NCBI GenBank assembly: GCA_016722945.1
Contig: JAEQMT010000021.1
Span: forward strand, 1-56,470
Reading direction: 5' to 3'
Origin: Desulfofustis sp. PB-SRB1
Lineage (GTDB): Bacteria > Desulfobacterota > Desulfobulbia > Desulfobulbales > Desulfocapsaceae
Length of the DNA stretch: 56,470 nucleotides
Shown: positions 45,064 to 53,962 of the stretch, piece after piece
Layout of the letters: the number at the start of each line of letters is the position of its first letter
How positions within the stretch are numbered: position 1 is the stretch's first letter
The notes under the pieces: model-generated
What the model was told of the DNA's origin: nothing
What the model saw: only the letters and a program-made list of their open reading frames with translations
Database searches by the model: none
Made by a program: the position numbers and the translations under genes

Positions 45064-46115
45064 ACCTGCGAGTACAGATAACAAAGCAGCTCGGCGACTT
45101 CACCTGCCATGCCGATTGTACCATAAGTCACCATAAATTCGGCGTTTTCGGCCCGTCCGGCAGCGGCAAATCGACCCTGATGGCGATGCTTGCCGGACTC
45201 ATCCGGCCCGATTCAGGCGTTATCACACTTAGCGGGGAAACCCTGTTTGATCATTACAAAGGAATCAACCTGCCGCCTGAGCGCCGCCGGATAGCCATCG
45301 TCTTTCAACACGCCTACCTTTTTCCGCACTTAAACGTAGAGAATAACCTTCTCTACGGCTACCGGCGCAGCAGATCAGACGGCACCCCCGCTACCCCCAC
45401 CGCCGTTATCGATATGCTTCACCTGCAACCGCTGCTTCAGCGCGGCGTTAACAAACTCTCCGGGGGCGAGCGGCAACGGGTGGCACTGGGCCGCGCCATC
45501 CTCTCACAACCACGCCTGATTCTCTTGGATGAGCCGTTGTCAGGTCTTGACGGGTCGCTGAAATATCAAATCATCCCCTACCTGCAACGGGCATTTGAAC
45601 GGTGCAATCTGCCGTTTATCTTTATCAGTCACAGCCTTGAGGAACTGCGCCTGATGACCGATGAGGTGATGAGCATGAACAACGGTGCTACCGGGGAGCC
45701 GATGTCCACGGAAACACTTGCCAGATCGCGAGTCGGCAACGATATAGAAGAGTACGACAACCTGCTCGAACTCAGAGAACCGCTAGAGTGCGGCAATTTA
45801 GTCAGGTTTCACTGGGGGCCAACCGAGGTGACTGCTTTGCGTACTACACCGGCCACCGCCGGCACCTACCGCCTGAGCAGCCGCGACATTCTACTGTTCA
45901 AGAAACATCCGGAAGCGGCCAGCGCCCGCAACATGCTCTCGTGCACAGTGCGCGACACGAAAGACTCGGACTGGCTGTCAACCATCGAGCTTGACTGCCA
46001 CGGCAACATCTTGATCGCCGAGATCGTTCCACAATCACTCACTGAACTCGACATCAGGCCAGGCAGCACGGTAATCGCCGTTTTCAAGGCATCGGCACTG
46101 CGCAGACTCTGGTAA
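45060..46115 (+). CDS. modC: molybdate ABC transporter ATP-binding protein
   Basis: ATPase of 351 residues. Walker A GPSGSGKST (31-39), signature LSGGERQRV, Walker B LILLDEPLSGLD and the switch His in ISHSLEEL. A C-terminal TOBE/Mop-like domain (about 285-351) gives the full-length ModC form, with molybdate-responsive regulation of the transporter possible. Translationally coupled to modB. Confidence 0.94.
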   Translation: MNLRVQITKQLGDFTCHADCTISHHKFGVFGPSGSGKSTLMAMLAGLIRPDSGVITLSGETLFDHYKGINLPPERRRIAIVFQHAYLFPHLNVENNLLYGYRRSRSDGTPATPTAVIDMLHLQPLLQRGVNKLSGGERQRVALGRAILSQPRLILLDEPLSGLDGSLKYQIIPYLQRAFERCNLPFIFISHSLEELRLMTDEVMSMNNGATGEPMSTETLARSRVGNDIEEYDNLLELREPLECGNLVRFHWGPTEVTALRTTPATAGTYRLSSRDILLFKKHPEAASARNMLSCTVRDTKDSDWLSTIELDCHGNILIAEIVPQSLTELDIRPGSTVIAVFKASALRRLW

Positions 46116-46330
46116 CGAATGCACCATTGAACATCGCCCTCACCCATTACCTAAACCACTGAGCTTTGCAAAGAACATCTGATGTTCGGGAATTTGCAAG
46201 CAAGCCCTTTCGTGCAGCCACGAAACCATTGAGGGCTAAAACCGGGCAGACCGGTGAACTCAGGATTACCTATATAGATCAATCTGCCGCTACACCAGAC
46301 AAGCCGGTGAGCTCATTATTGATCAGTGTC

Positions 46331-46446
46331 AAGGATCAGGATCTGACCCCCGTCTTTCGACCGAGCTGAGACGAGCTCCTCGACGAGGCCTTTTGGGGGC
46401 CTCTTTGTTGCGCTCGTCTCAGCTCTACCGCAGCCTTGATCCTTAT
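46331..46446. repeat. large nested inverted repeat / terminator
   Basis: Arms of 14 bp, GAGCTGAGACGAGC (46363-46376) and GCTCGTCTCAGCTC (46412-46425), are perfect inverted copies. Inside them lies GAGGCC/GGCCTC (46385-46403) followed by TTT, and outside them AAGGATCAGG (46331-46340) faces CCTTGATCCTT (46434-46444). The nested structure can form a long hairpin in either strand. It separates modC from the accessory region and may be a bidirectional terminator or a trace of recombination. Confidence 0.55.
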
Positions 46447-46657
46447 GGGTGACTGGGTACAGCAGGAGTGATCGCTGACACAAAAGCGCCGAAATAACGG
46501 GTGCGGGAAAGTACTGACAATCAGTGCGTATAAAACCTGGCACGATTGCTCTGGTTAGAAAAATCTATTTTTTCTTGGATGGCGAAGTCTTTTCCTTGAC
46601 AAGAGGCCTTTTAATGGGTGACCCCAATCTTCCCGAAATCAGTGCTCTACTCTACCC

Positions 46658-47323
46658 CTACTCTACGTTTGCCTCCGCATGCTCAACACCCATTTTTTGC
46701 ACTTGACCAAGCAATCTAACGAACTCAAGTAATAGCTTGTCATCACCATTTTCTCTCAATGCTCTTTCAATATTCATTTCTCCATCTTTTGCTGAATATT
46801 TCTCAATCAATGAGTTAATATATTTTCTTTCATTATCACTCAGTTGGTCAAAAAAATCAATTATTTGACTCGCTGAAAAGAAATTTGAAACAGATATAAT
46901 TACTTTACAAAGAGTTTTTTCGTTTTTAGGAAAAGCAGATATAGACAATAAAAACCTAAGCGTCTTCTCCTTATCAGCCCAACTTTTAACGTATTTTGCC
47001 GGTAGATCATTGTGAAATATGTTTTTCCTTTTGATCCCGTTTACGTTCCACTCGCCAGTACCAATAGTATCAACAAAGTACTCAACATAATGTTGCTCTG
47101 ACATTATTCCATCATAAAATTGCACTACATCATTACATATATCATCAGTAATTAGAGAAAATTCTTTACTCTTTGTTTGTATTTTTTCGTCACTTGAAAC
47201 CACAACATCAGTAGTGTTATAAGGCAATGGCAATTCGATACTGTGATATTTTGCATGTATTTCATCTGGTGTCAAAAAAAACACATGCAAAAATAATACG
47301 GTGAAGTGTACCCTATTTTTCAT
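46658..47323 (-). CDS. secreted protein, putative immunity partner of the RHS tip
   Basis: Protein of 221 residues from ATG 47323, with a likely signal peptide (VHFTVLFLHVFFLTPDEIHA). The mature part is polar and helix-rich, with several Lys/Glu stretches, and has no motif I recognise. It starts 10 bases after the stop of the RHS fragment on the same strand, the usual place of an immunity gene. Base composition is strongly AT-rich compared with the nif region, pointing to transfer. A periplasmic immunity protein is an inference from position. Confidence 0.55.
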   Translation of the reverse strand: MKNRVHFTVLFLHVFFLTPDEIHAKYHSIELPLPYNTTDVVVSSDEKIQTKSKEFSLITDDICNDVVQFYDGIMSEQHYVEYFVDTIGTGEWNVNGIKRKNIFHNDLPAKYVKSWADKEKTLRFLLSISAFPKNEKTLCKVIISVSNFFSASQIIDFFDQLSDNERKYINSLIEKYSAKDGEMNIERALRENGDDKLLLEFVRLLGQVQKMGVEHAEANVE

Positions 47324-47333
47324 TATAAAGACA

Positions 47334-47933
47334 CTAGTTTGACCAAAAGCCAGGGGGTCTAGATTTAGCAGCACAGGAACATGTGCTACCACTCTGGTAA
47401 CCTTCTCCGCCTTCTGATTGCATTCCGCCCCAACGCGTCTCTGTCTTTATTGGTCCATTTTTTTGATATGTATTTTCCAATTTATCAACAATATATTCGG
47501 GCTCGTGTACAGTATATGGGTTGGTAATCTTCCCACACTCATCTACATCATAACATCTATAGACAGGAGTTGCATATTTTGTATAAATCCAAGTAACTGT
47601 AATAGTACTGTTCTTATACCAATAACACTGACAAAGAATATTTAACTGCACAAAATGTGAAAATCTCCAATCACCATAGACAGGATCAGACTCATATTTT
47701 ACTTCATCATCCCGATATTTTGTATCAATATATACACAAACCGTTTTTAAGCCCATTGGGTCTAATTTGTTCAATGGATCAAGCATTGAGTACCCATATT
47801 GGTTTATGTCCCCCCCAACCAACCCCAACGGATCAGCGGAGATATACCGCCCGGTCTCAGGATCATAATACCTGTGCCAAGATTTCACGATGCGCCTTCT
47901 CCCCCCAAAGAGCTGTTTTTTGTGGGGGATCAC
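47334..47933 (-). CDS. RHS core C-terminal fragment with toxin-like tip (5' truncated)
   Basis: The N-terminal third holds the RHS repeat-associated core signature [18 protein letters not shown], then [22 protein letters not shown], after which RHS proteins switch to a variable toxin. The tip here (about 135 residues, Cys-rich, with CQCYWYKN and [12 protein letters not shown]) is not one I recognise. The long beta-shell body is missing: upstream of about 47880 the sequence is unrelated GC-rich DNA. The apparent GTG start at 47933 is thus doubtful. It is either an orphan tip kept for recombination into a full RHS gene or a remnant. Confidence 0.75.
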   Translation of the reverse strand: MIPHKKQLFGGRRRIVKSWHRYYDPETGRYISADPLGLVGGDINQYGYSMLDPLNKLDPMGLKTVCVYIDTKYRDDEVKYESDPVYGDWRFSHFVQLNILCQCYWYKNSTITVTWIYTKYATPVYRCYDVDECGKITNPYTVHEPEYIVDKLENTYQKNGPIKTETRWGGMQSEGGEGYQSGSTCSCAAKSRPPGFWSN

Positions 47934-48090
47934 GCAGATTCAAAGAGCAGTGTTCAGTAATACCCGAGATCGCCTGACAAGACAAGCACCAGCAGGCGGT
48001 TAAAGAAAAAAGAAAGGCGGCAGATGATGGTCACAGCCGACCGTAGGGATACTTCTGGGGGAGCCCCCGCGCAGCAGGGGGCGGACGGGT

Positions 48091-48334
48091 GGGCACGGCA
48101 GCGGCGGTAGGTGGGTGGCGGGTGGAGGGTGGTGTGCCTTTCGCCACTAAACATAAGAACTTATGTTGAGCGGACAAGGGAACAGGCCGGCGGCCCGGCT
48201 GCTTGTCGTTTATGCAGCCGGGATGACGGACTGCACGTCGCATAATAGCGCTATTGTGCGACGTGCCGCCGGGAGCGCAGTGGCGGAAGGTGCACTGCCC
48301 GGAACTCGGCGCCGCCTTCGCTGCTGCCGTGCCC
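48091..48334. other. hairpin cluster beside the recombinase genes
   Basis: Non-coding GC-rich stretch downstream of the two recombinase genes. Twelve-base inverted arms GGGCACGGCAGC (48091-48102) and GCTGCCGTGCCC (48323-48334) enclose three hairpins: AACATAAG-AA-CTTATGTT (48150-48167), CCCGGCTGC/GCAGCCGGG (48194-48222), and a 34-base palindrome with one T-G mismatch (48233-48266, centre AATAGCGCTATT). Paired half-sites with CATAA next to a 6-base centre resemble tyrosine-recombinase core sites. This is the best candidate for the recombination site of the element. Confidence 0.5.
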
Positions 48335-48393
48335 GGGCGGGCGGGGGTCCTCAGTTCAAAGGGCCGCGGGCCCCACTGATCCACGTAGTTGTT

Positions 48394-49314
48394 TTATACA
48401 GACTCGCCCGGATGATACCTGGCGTGGATCTCTTTGAGGTCGTTGATGGTGACCCTGGTGTAGATCTGGGTGGACTCCAGGGACGCATGGCCCAGCATCT
48501 CCTGGATATGACGGATGGGCGCCCCGTTCTTCAGCATATGGGTCGCACAGGTGTGACGGAAGGTGTGGGTGGTCACGTTTTTTCTAATCTTTGCTTGGTG
48601 AGCCGCCTTTTTAACGATGGCCCAGACGGCGGTGGGCGTCATCTTCGCTCCCCAGCGATTGAGCACCAGATACCCTGTTTCCTTTCCCCGGCTCATGGCC
48701 GGCCGGACCATGAGAAGATAGGTCTTTATCAGTCCACAGACCCGTGAGCTTATCGGTACGACCCGGTCTTTTGCTCCCTTGCCGGATCTGATCGTCAGAT
48801 ATCCATTCACGATATCGAGATCACCGGTCTTGACCGCCGCCATCTCAGCGGCCCTGATGCCGGTATCATAGAGGATTTCCAGAATGATCCTGTTGCGATA
48901 GCCGTCAGATGTCCGCATGTCCGGGGCGGCCATGATCTTTGTTATCTCAGCGTGCTCCAGGATCACCTTTGGTAAGCGTTTCGGCTGCTTCGGCAACGTG
49001 ATCGTCTTGCTGAGATCAGCGGTAAGATAATCCGTTGCATAGAGATACCGGGCAAAGCCGCGAACCGAGCAGAGATACTTTTCCCTGGTACTGACCGACA
49101 GTTGCTTACCTTTGGCAGTCAGCCGGTAGGCAAGGTCTTCCTGGAACAGATGCAAGGCATCCCGGTTAAACTGCACCAGCTCGGTTATCCCTTCATGTTC
49201 CAGAAAGAGAACCATGGCATTCAAGGCGCCCCGGATGTTGCGGATCGTCAACGGTGAACGGTTCAGGATCTTCAGTTCCTCTAGATATCCCGGTATCAGT
49301 TCTCTGATCAGCAT
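48394..49314 (-). CDS. tyrosine recombinase, second of a tandem pair
   Basis: Integrase of 306 residues. SAM-like N-terminal domain (LKILNRSPLTIRNIRGAL), then the catalytic domain with Arg in DTGIRAAEM, Lys in SGKGAKDRVVP, HTFRHTCATHML (His-x-x-Arg), LGHASLESTQIYTRV with His and the nucleophile Tyr. The last residues (DLKEIHARYHP) match the end of its neighbour, so the two are paralogs. Start overlaps the stop of the upstream recombinase by seven bases, so they are made together. Confidence 0.92.
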   Translation of the reverse strand: MLIRELIPGYLEELKILNRSPLTIRNIRGALNAMVLFLEHEGITELVQFNRDALHLFQEDLAYRLTAKGKQLSVSTREKYLCSVRGFARYLYATDYLTADLSKTITLPKQPKRLPKVILEHAEITKIMAAPDMRTSDGYRNRIILEILYDTGIRAAEMAAVKTGDLDIVNGYLTIRSGKGAKDRVVPISSRVCGLIKTYLLMVRPAMSRGKETGYLVLNRWGAKMTPTAVWAIVKKAAHQAKIRKNVTTHTFRHTCATHMLKNGAPIRHIQEMLGHASLESTQIYTRVTINDLKEIHARYHPGESV

Positions 49315-50207
49315 GGTGGATGCGTCCGGGTATGGGTTTCCTTGAGGTCGATCGGGTATACTCGGGTATAGATTTGGGTGGTCCGGATATGCCGGTGCCC
49401 CAGCAGCTTCTGGACATAGCGAATATCAGCCCCCTGTTGGAGAAGATGGGTTGCACAGCTTCGGCGGAAGCTGTGCGGTGAAGCGGTCTTTGTGATTCCG
49501 GCGGCTTTTTTGTAGTGAAACAGCGATGTCCTGATACTGTTGCCGGTCACCGGCCTGCCCTGATCGGTGAGAAAGAGCCGTCTTTGCTGCTTGTTCTTCC
49601 GGGCATACCGGGGCCGGATGTTTTCAAGATATTCTTGCAGATACGTGGCTGCATTTTTACCGATAGGAACCACCCGCTGCCGGTTGCCCTTGCCTTTTCT
49701 GATATGCAGAACCTTATCTTTGAGATCAACGTCATGAACGGTGAGCTGCACCAGCTCATTGAGCCGTATTCCTGAAGAATACAGGGTTTCCATGATAGCC
49801 CTGTCTCTGATCTGCATCCGTAACGAGAGGTTGGGCTGTTCCAGCAGCAGCCGCATTTCCGCGACTGTCAGCACCTCCGGCACGGTCCGGTTCTGCCGGC
49901 TAGTCTCCCGGATGTTCTCGGTGGGATCAAGCAGGAGCCGGTGCGTATCCAGCAACCAGCCGAACAGCCGCTTTACCGGTCTGAGCCGCATTCCCTTTGT
50001 TTCTTCAGCGATATCCATATCCATGACCAGGAGCTGATAGCTTCTGATCGTCTCATGGGTGACCTGCTTGAGATCCATCACCTCTATTTTCCTGAGATAG
50101 TCCAGAAAGTAACCAAGATAGACCGAGTAACATTCAATGGTTGAGGCGGCATAGCCGCTGCTTTCCAGGTAGTTCTTGAACCTGATCTTCGCTGTATCGA
50201 TATCCAT
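49308..50207 (-). CDS. tyrosine recombinase, first of a tandem pair
   Basis: Integrase of 299 residues from ATG 50207, the best start before the SAM-like domain ([20 protein letters not shown]). Catalytic residues: Arg in SSGIRLNEL, Lys in [40 protein letters not shown]. It ends [13 protein letters not shown]. The plus-strand GAGGAGGGA (about 11 bases upstream on the coding strand) may serve as ribosome binding site. A heteromeric recombinase pair acting on one site is likely. Confidence 0.92.
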   Translation of the reverse strand: MDIDTAKIRFKNYLESSGYAASTIECYSVYLGYFLDYLRKIEVMDLKQVTHETIRSYQLLVMDMDIAEETKGMRLRPVKRLFGWLLDTHRLLLDPTENIRETSRQNRTVPEVLTVAEMRLLLEQPNLSLRMQIRDRAIMETLYSSGIRLNELVQLTVHDVDLKDKVLHIRKGKGNRQRVVPIGKNAATYLQEYLENIRPRYARKNKQQRRLFLTDQGRPVTGNSIRTSLFHYKKAAGITKTASPHSFRRSCATHLLQQGADIRYVQKLLGHRHIRTTQIYTRVYPIDLKETHTRTHPPC

Positions 50208-50322
50208 ATTCTTCGTATCCCTCCTCTTGTGGCGGTTCTCGTCAGAGACCCGGTGCATGGTGGCTTCATTGCGGTATCGATTACCTTTGCCCGTGACAGC
50301 CCGGCAGCGTCACTCGTTTTCC

Positions 50323-50490
<168 letters not shown>

Positions 50491-50585
50491 GTACCCCTGG
50501 GTCTTGTTCTCCTGCCTCGCCCTCGGGGTTGTTGTCTTTTTTCTTTAACTGCACGGAGTTATCTATATTTTTCCGAACCTCGGAG

Positions 50586-50640
50586 TACCCTCGGGGTAGC
50601 ACGTTTTACCCTCGGGGTCGGGGTATTTACCCTCGGGGTA
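50586..50640. repeat. three iterons with 21-bp period
   Basis: TACCCTCGGGGTA at 50586-50598, TACCCTCGGGGTC at 50607-50619 and TACCCTCGGGGTA at 50628-50640 recur with exact 21-base spacing, two helical turns. A degenerate fourth copy CCCTCGGGGTT lies at 50520-50530. The last repeat overlaps the end of the primase frame. Phased near-palindromic repeats beside a primase gene suggest a replication origin or operator. Confidence 0.6.
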
Positions 50641-53415
50641 ACGCTTCATCTTCCCGGTTCATCAACGTTGTGATCTGCTCAACGCTGGTCAGGTTGAGGT
50701 AACACCTTTCTTGATGCTCCTCCCCCTGGCCCTGATAGTTGAGGATATAGCTGTACTCCTTGCCTCTGGAGCTGGTGCGGACACCGATGTACTCCATTTC
50801 TTCAAGTTGCTTGATATGAGCCCTGATCTGCCAGTCACTCCAGCCGGTGTACTCCCGGATCATCCTCCGGGTGAAGAAGATTTCATCTATGGGGGCGTTG
50901 TTCTGCTCCGCCTGTTCCTGCACCATGGCATAGATCAGGGACAGCAAGGTCCTGGACGGTTTGACCAGTTCATCCATGGATTGACCGAGAACCACATTGG
51001 CAAGGCGGTTAGCTGTCTCAATGTCGGTAAGCGTGACTTCGATATATTCAACCGGCGTGCCGTCCACCTCCACGGTTTTTATCTCCCGCTGATACTGGTG
51101 CAGGAAGGCCACCGCCCGGATCAACCCGAGGTATTTCTTGTGGTCCCGCCTGGCCCGGAGCGAGTGGCTGGGATAACTGAGATATTCGGCATAGGGGTTG
51201 ACCACCGCCAGGGGCTTGAGCATTCGTTGCACCGCATGGTGCTTTCTGGTAACGGTGTGCTGCTTCTTTTCCCGGATCAGCCCGGCCAGCGTTTCCGCCT
51301 CCCGCTGCCGCTGATGGATGGCCCCGGTCATGGCGGCCGATTCGTCGATGGTGAGGAAGATAAACCTACTTGCCGTCTCCTGGTCGATCTCGGTTGCGGT
51401 GGTGGTGATCATCACGCAGACCGGGCCGTTTACCGTGTATTCCTCGGTCTTCATCCTGCCGTTGGCATCCTTGCCGGTGGCGGCCACGGTGATCTTCTTG
51501 GCGGACTGGATCGTTCTGATCGAGTAGGCGGCGCCGCCCATCCCTTCGGCCTCCTCGATGGCCAGGATCTTGTGCACCAACGAGTCTTCTTCTTTGTAGA
51601 ACAGGGCCTGGTCGGTGACCCGGGTGTATTTGATATACTCTTCATCGGGAATCAGCGAGACGATGGCATCCTGCAGGGTGGATTTGCCGGCCGCGGAGCG
51701 GGACTGGATGAGCACCGATAAGGGCTCGGCCAGCTTCCTTGAGGTGGCGGCCAGATAGCCCACCAGCTTGTTGATCTTCTCACCGGTGACGCCCAGGGTG
51801 TCGAAGTCGGTGAGCAGCGCCGCGAAGATATCGTCGCTTTTCAGAAAGGATAAGGCCAGCTCCTTATCCCCTGTGCTGATCTCGGTGTGCTGCTGCTCTT
51901 TCTTCTCCGGCCGCCACTGTTCCACCAGCTGCAGCAGCTTGGCCAGGTCTTCCTTGATCAGCGCTTCCGGCTCCTGGAACAGATCGGCACAGAGTTTGGC
52001 GAACCAGTGGCGGGATCTCGATGAATAGAGATCGATGGTGGTCAACTCGAATGGTTTACTACTTGAGATATCCTCGCTTACCTTGATGGTGGCTTTTAGC
52101 TGGGTGTCGCCCCGCTGGATGCCTTTGACTTGGTAGTGCCGTTTGGCATAGCCGACGGTGAAGCCGTGTTCTTCTTGCTGGTATAGGGTTTGTTTGCGCT
52201 TGTTCAGCGAATCTGACTGCTCCACCGAGCCCGGATTGGCGTCTTTCAGCAGCTGCTCGAACTCTTCGGGAGTGTGGCGGTTGAAGTAGATGGTGATGTC
52301 TTTGTCCGGCAGCTCCACCGTGTAGACGGTGATTCCTTTCTTCCGTAACTGCGCCGCCGCCTGTGTTGCTCCGTTCTTGCCGGCCTGGTCACTGTCAAAG
52401 CAGAGATACACCTCTGTTACCGCGTTGTTAAAGAGAACAAGATGATCCTCGGTTACCCCGTTTACCCCATAGGCGGGAATGACATTGGTAAAGCCCTGGT
52501 CGTACAGGGTTACCGCATCGATAATCGATTCGGTAAGGATAATGGAAGCGCTTCGTGGTACCGCCTGGCGGTTGACGAGCCCGGCGCGTGAACCGGCCAG
52601 GTACAAGGTGGCTGACCCCGTTTTCCGGGTCGATGTTTCTCCGTTAAAGGTTGACGATTGCTCCATCTGTATCATAGATCGGAAAGACGACGCACTTGTA
52701 GAAGATTTCGTTGCCTTTGGCATTGGAGGATGCCGAGCGTTTTCAGCGTCTTGATGACGGCCGGATCTTCGGGCAGGATCTTTTTCAGGCTGCCGTTCAC
52801 AAAGCCCGCGCCGAAGTCGGTCAGCGTCTGGTTGTTTGTAATCCCCCGGTTCTTGAGGTAATCCAGGCCTCTCTGATCTTCCGTGAAGCTGTGCTGATAA
52901 TACCCCACTACTCGGGCCAGTAACTTCTTCTCGGCCACACTCAGCACTTTCTTACCCGGTCTTTTCTGACTTCTGTCCTCTGTCTTCTGACTTCTGTTCC
53001 CACGAGCCAGCCAGCTTCTTGTCGGCCACGCTGATCTCTTTCTTTTTTTCTTTTAACTGCTGTTTTTCTCTCTCTGTCCTCTGTCTTCTGATTTCTGACT
53101 TCTGACTTCTGTCTTCTGTCCTCTGACTTCTGACTCTGAGGGCGGTCTCTCAGCCAGCCGTCTGACAGCTTCTTTGAATCGACTCCATGTATTAGCTCAA
53201 CAAAGCGAATCACATCGCCGCCCGCCCCACAGCCAAAGCAGTTCCACAGGTTTTCCTTGGGATTGACGGTAAGTGATGGGGTGGTGTCTTCATGGAAGGG
53301 GCAGAGGCCCCGGTAGTTCTCGCCGACCTTGGTGCAGCTCGATGCCGCGGGCCTTCATGAAAGAACCAGCTCAACGCCGTGTTTGATGGCGCTCTATTTC
53401 GTCTTGACTGATCAT
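50627..53415 (-). pseudogene. DnaG-like primase/ATPase, frameshifted
   Basis: Replication protein of a mobile element. ATG 53415 begins MISQDEIER; a CHC2-type zinc domain follows in pieces (RGLCPFHEDTTPSLTVN, NLWNCFGCGAGGDVIRFVEL). Then a TOPRIM domain (SIILTESIIDAVTLYDQGF, CFDSDQAGKNGA) and an ATPase domain with the P-loop-like SRSAAGKSTLQDAIVSL and a C-terminal winged-helix-like end. The part from 52620 down to 50627 is one clean frame. Between 52630 and 53415 I count at least six single-base frame changes, and heptamer repeats are inserted between the zinc and TOPRIM parts. Decay or poor sequence quality. Confidence 0.75.
52965..53137. repeat. heptanucleotide repeats inside the primase gene
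   Basis: Two short arrays of the CTTCTGN family, about 52965-52997 and 53073-53137, with units CTTCTGA, CTTCTGT and CCTCTGT. The same unit type forms array 1 at 50323-50490. They sit between the zinc-finger and TOPRIM parts of the primase frame, where the family would normally have coding sequence or a linker. Confidence 0.75.
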
Positions 53416-53429
53416 GGTTCTCTCTCCTC

Positions 53430-53676
53430 ATATCTCGCAGGTCAAACAGCATATCTCTGAGCAGGTTCAGTGATTCTCGCAGATGCACCGGGGTTCACCA
53501 GGGCCTGACCGCTTCGGTATTGCCGCTCCAACCCCTCCAGGTCGGCGCCGCTGATCTCAAAGGCGGCGATCCCTCTGGCCGCGTCCTTGATCCTGATGCC
53601 GCGCAGTGCCGGCGCCCTTGCACAGGAAAAAGGCGCCGACATAGATGTCCGTGGTCTCATAAGTGGCGTAGCTCAT
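53430..53676 (-). pseudogene. DUF5659-like small protein, frameshifted
   Basis: ATG 53676 with a perfect AAAGGAGGG ribosome binding site starts MSYATYETTDIYVGAFFLCK, the DUF5659 pattern. The frame changes near 53612, after which ALRGIRIKDAARGIAAFEIS and later LRESLNLLRDMLFDLRD continue it in other frames. The 3' end is approximate and runs into the primase start. Such small proteins are common next to primases in mobile elements; their role is unknown. Confidence 0.5.
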
Positions 53677-53761
53677 CCCTCCTTTGGGTCGCCATGATTG
53701 ATTTTTTCCGGGAGATATGGAAGAAGAGCAGGACGCTTCGGTATCTCGCCGGGGTCGTACC

Positions 53762-53811
53762 AGCCCGTCACCTTCGCTCTTGCCACAGACCGGAAAGTGA
53801 CGGGCTTTTTT
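53762..53811 (+). terminator. intrinsic terminator-like hairpin
   Basis: A perfect 10-bp stem AGCCCGTCAC (53762-53771) and GTGACGGGCT (53797-53806) is followed by TTTTTT on the plus strand. No plus-strand gene precedes it in the window, so it may end an unrecognised short transcript or serve the leader of the minus-strand unit. Confidence 0.5.
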
Positions 53812-53883
53812 CGTTCAGACAAGCCTGTTCAAAAACCTGTCAAGCGTAAATGCGCTAATGCAAAATAATTTCAAGAACTAAAA

Positions 53884-53900
53884 TATAACATAATGTTATA
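53884..53900. promoter_or_regulatory. 17-bp palindrome, possible operator or recombination site
   Basis: TATAACAT-A-ATGTTATA is a perfect dyad with 8-bp arms in an AT-rich stretch between the IS66 element and the DUF5659-like gene. Its core AACATAA also occurs in the hairpin at 48150-48167 at the other side of the recombinase-primase block. Confidence 0.4.
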
Positions 53901-53962
53901 ATAATGCAAGCGCTAAGCCCGGAAATGGAAATCGTGATGTATATTGGGGGTAAGCGCTTAAG

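Noticed and set aside
46166-46369. 67-codon plus-strand gene after modC
   Set aside because: The frame runs into the large inverted repeat and has no start signal; likely chance.
48233-48266. Chromosomal dif site
   Set aside because: The arms have CGCATAA on both sides, but the XerD half (TTATGTTAAA) is missing and the location beside dedicated recombinases fits an element-specific site better.
50711-51721. Long plus-strand open frame of 336 codons opposite the primase gene
   Set aside because: It is the shadow of a well-conserved TOPRIM/ATPase coding region on the minus strand; its product is rich in Gly/Asp/His with no recognisable fold and no ribosome binding site.
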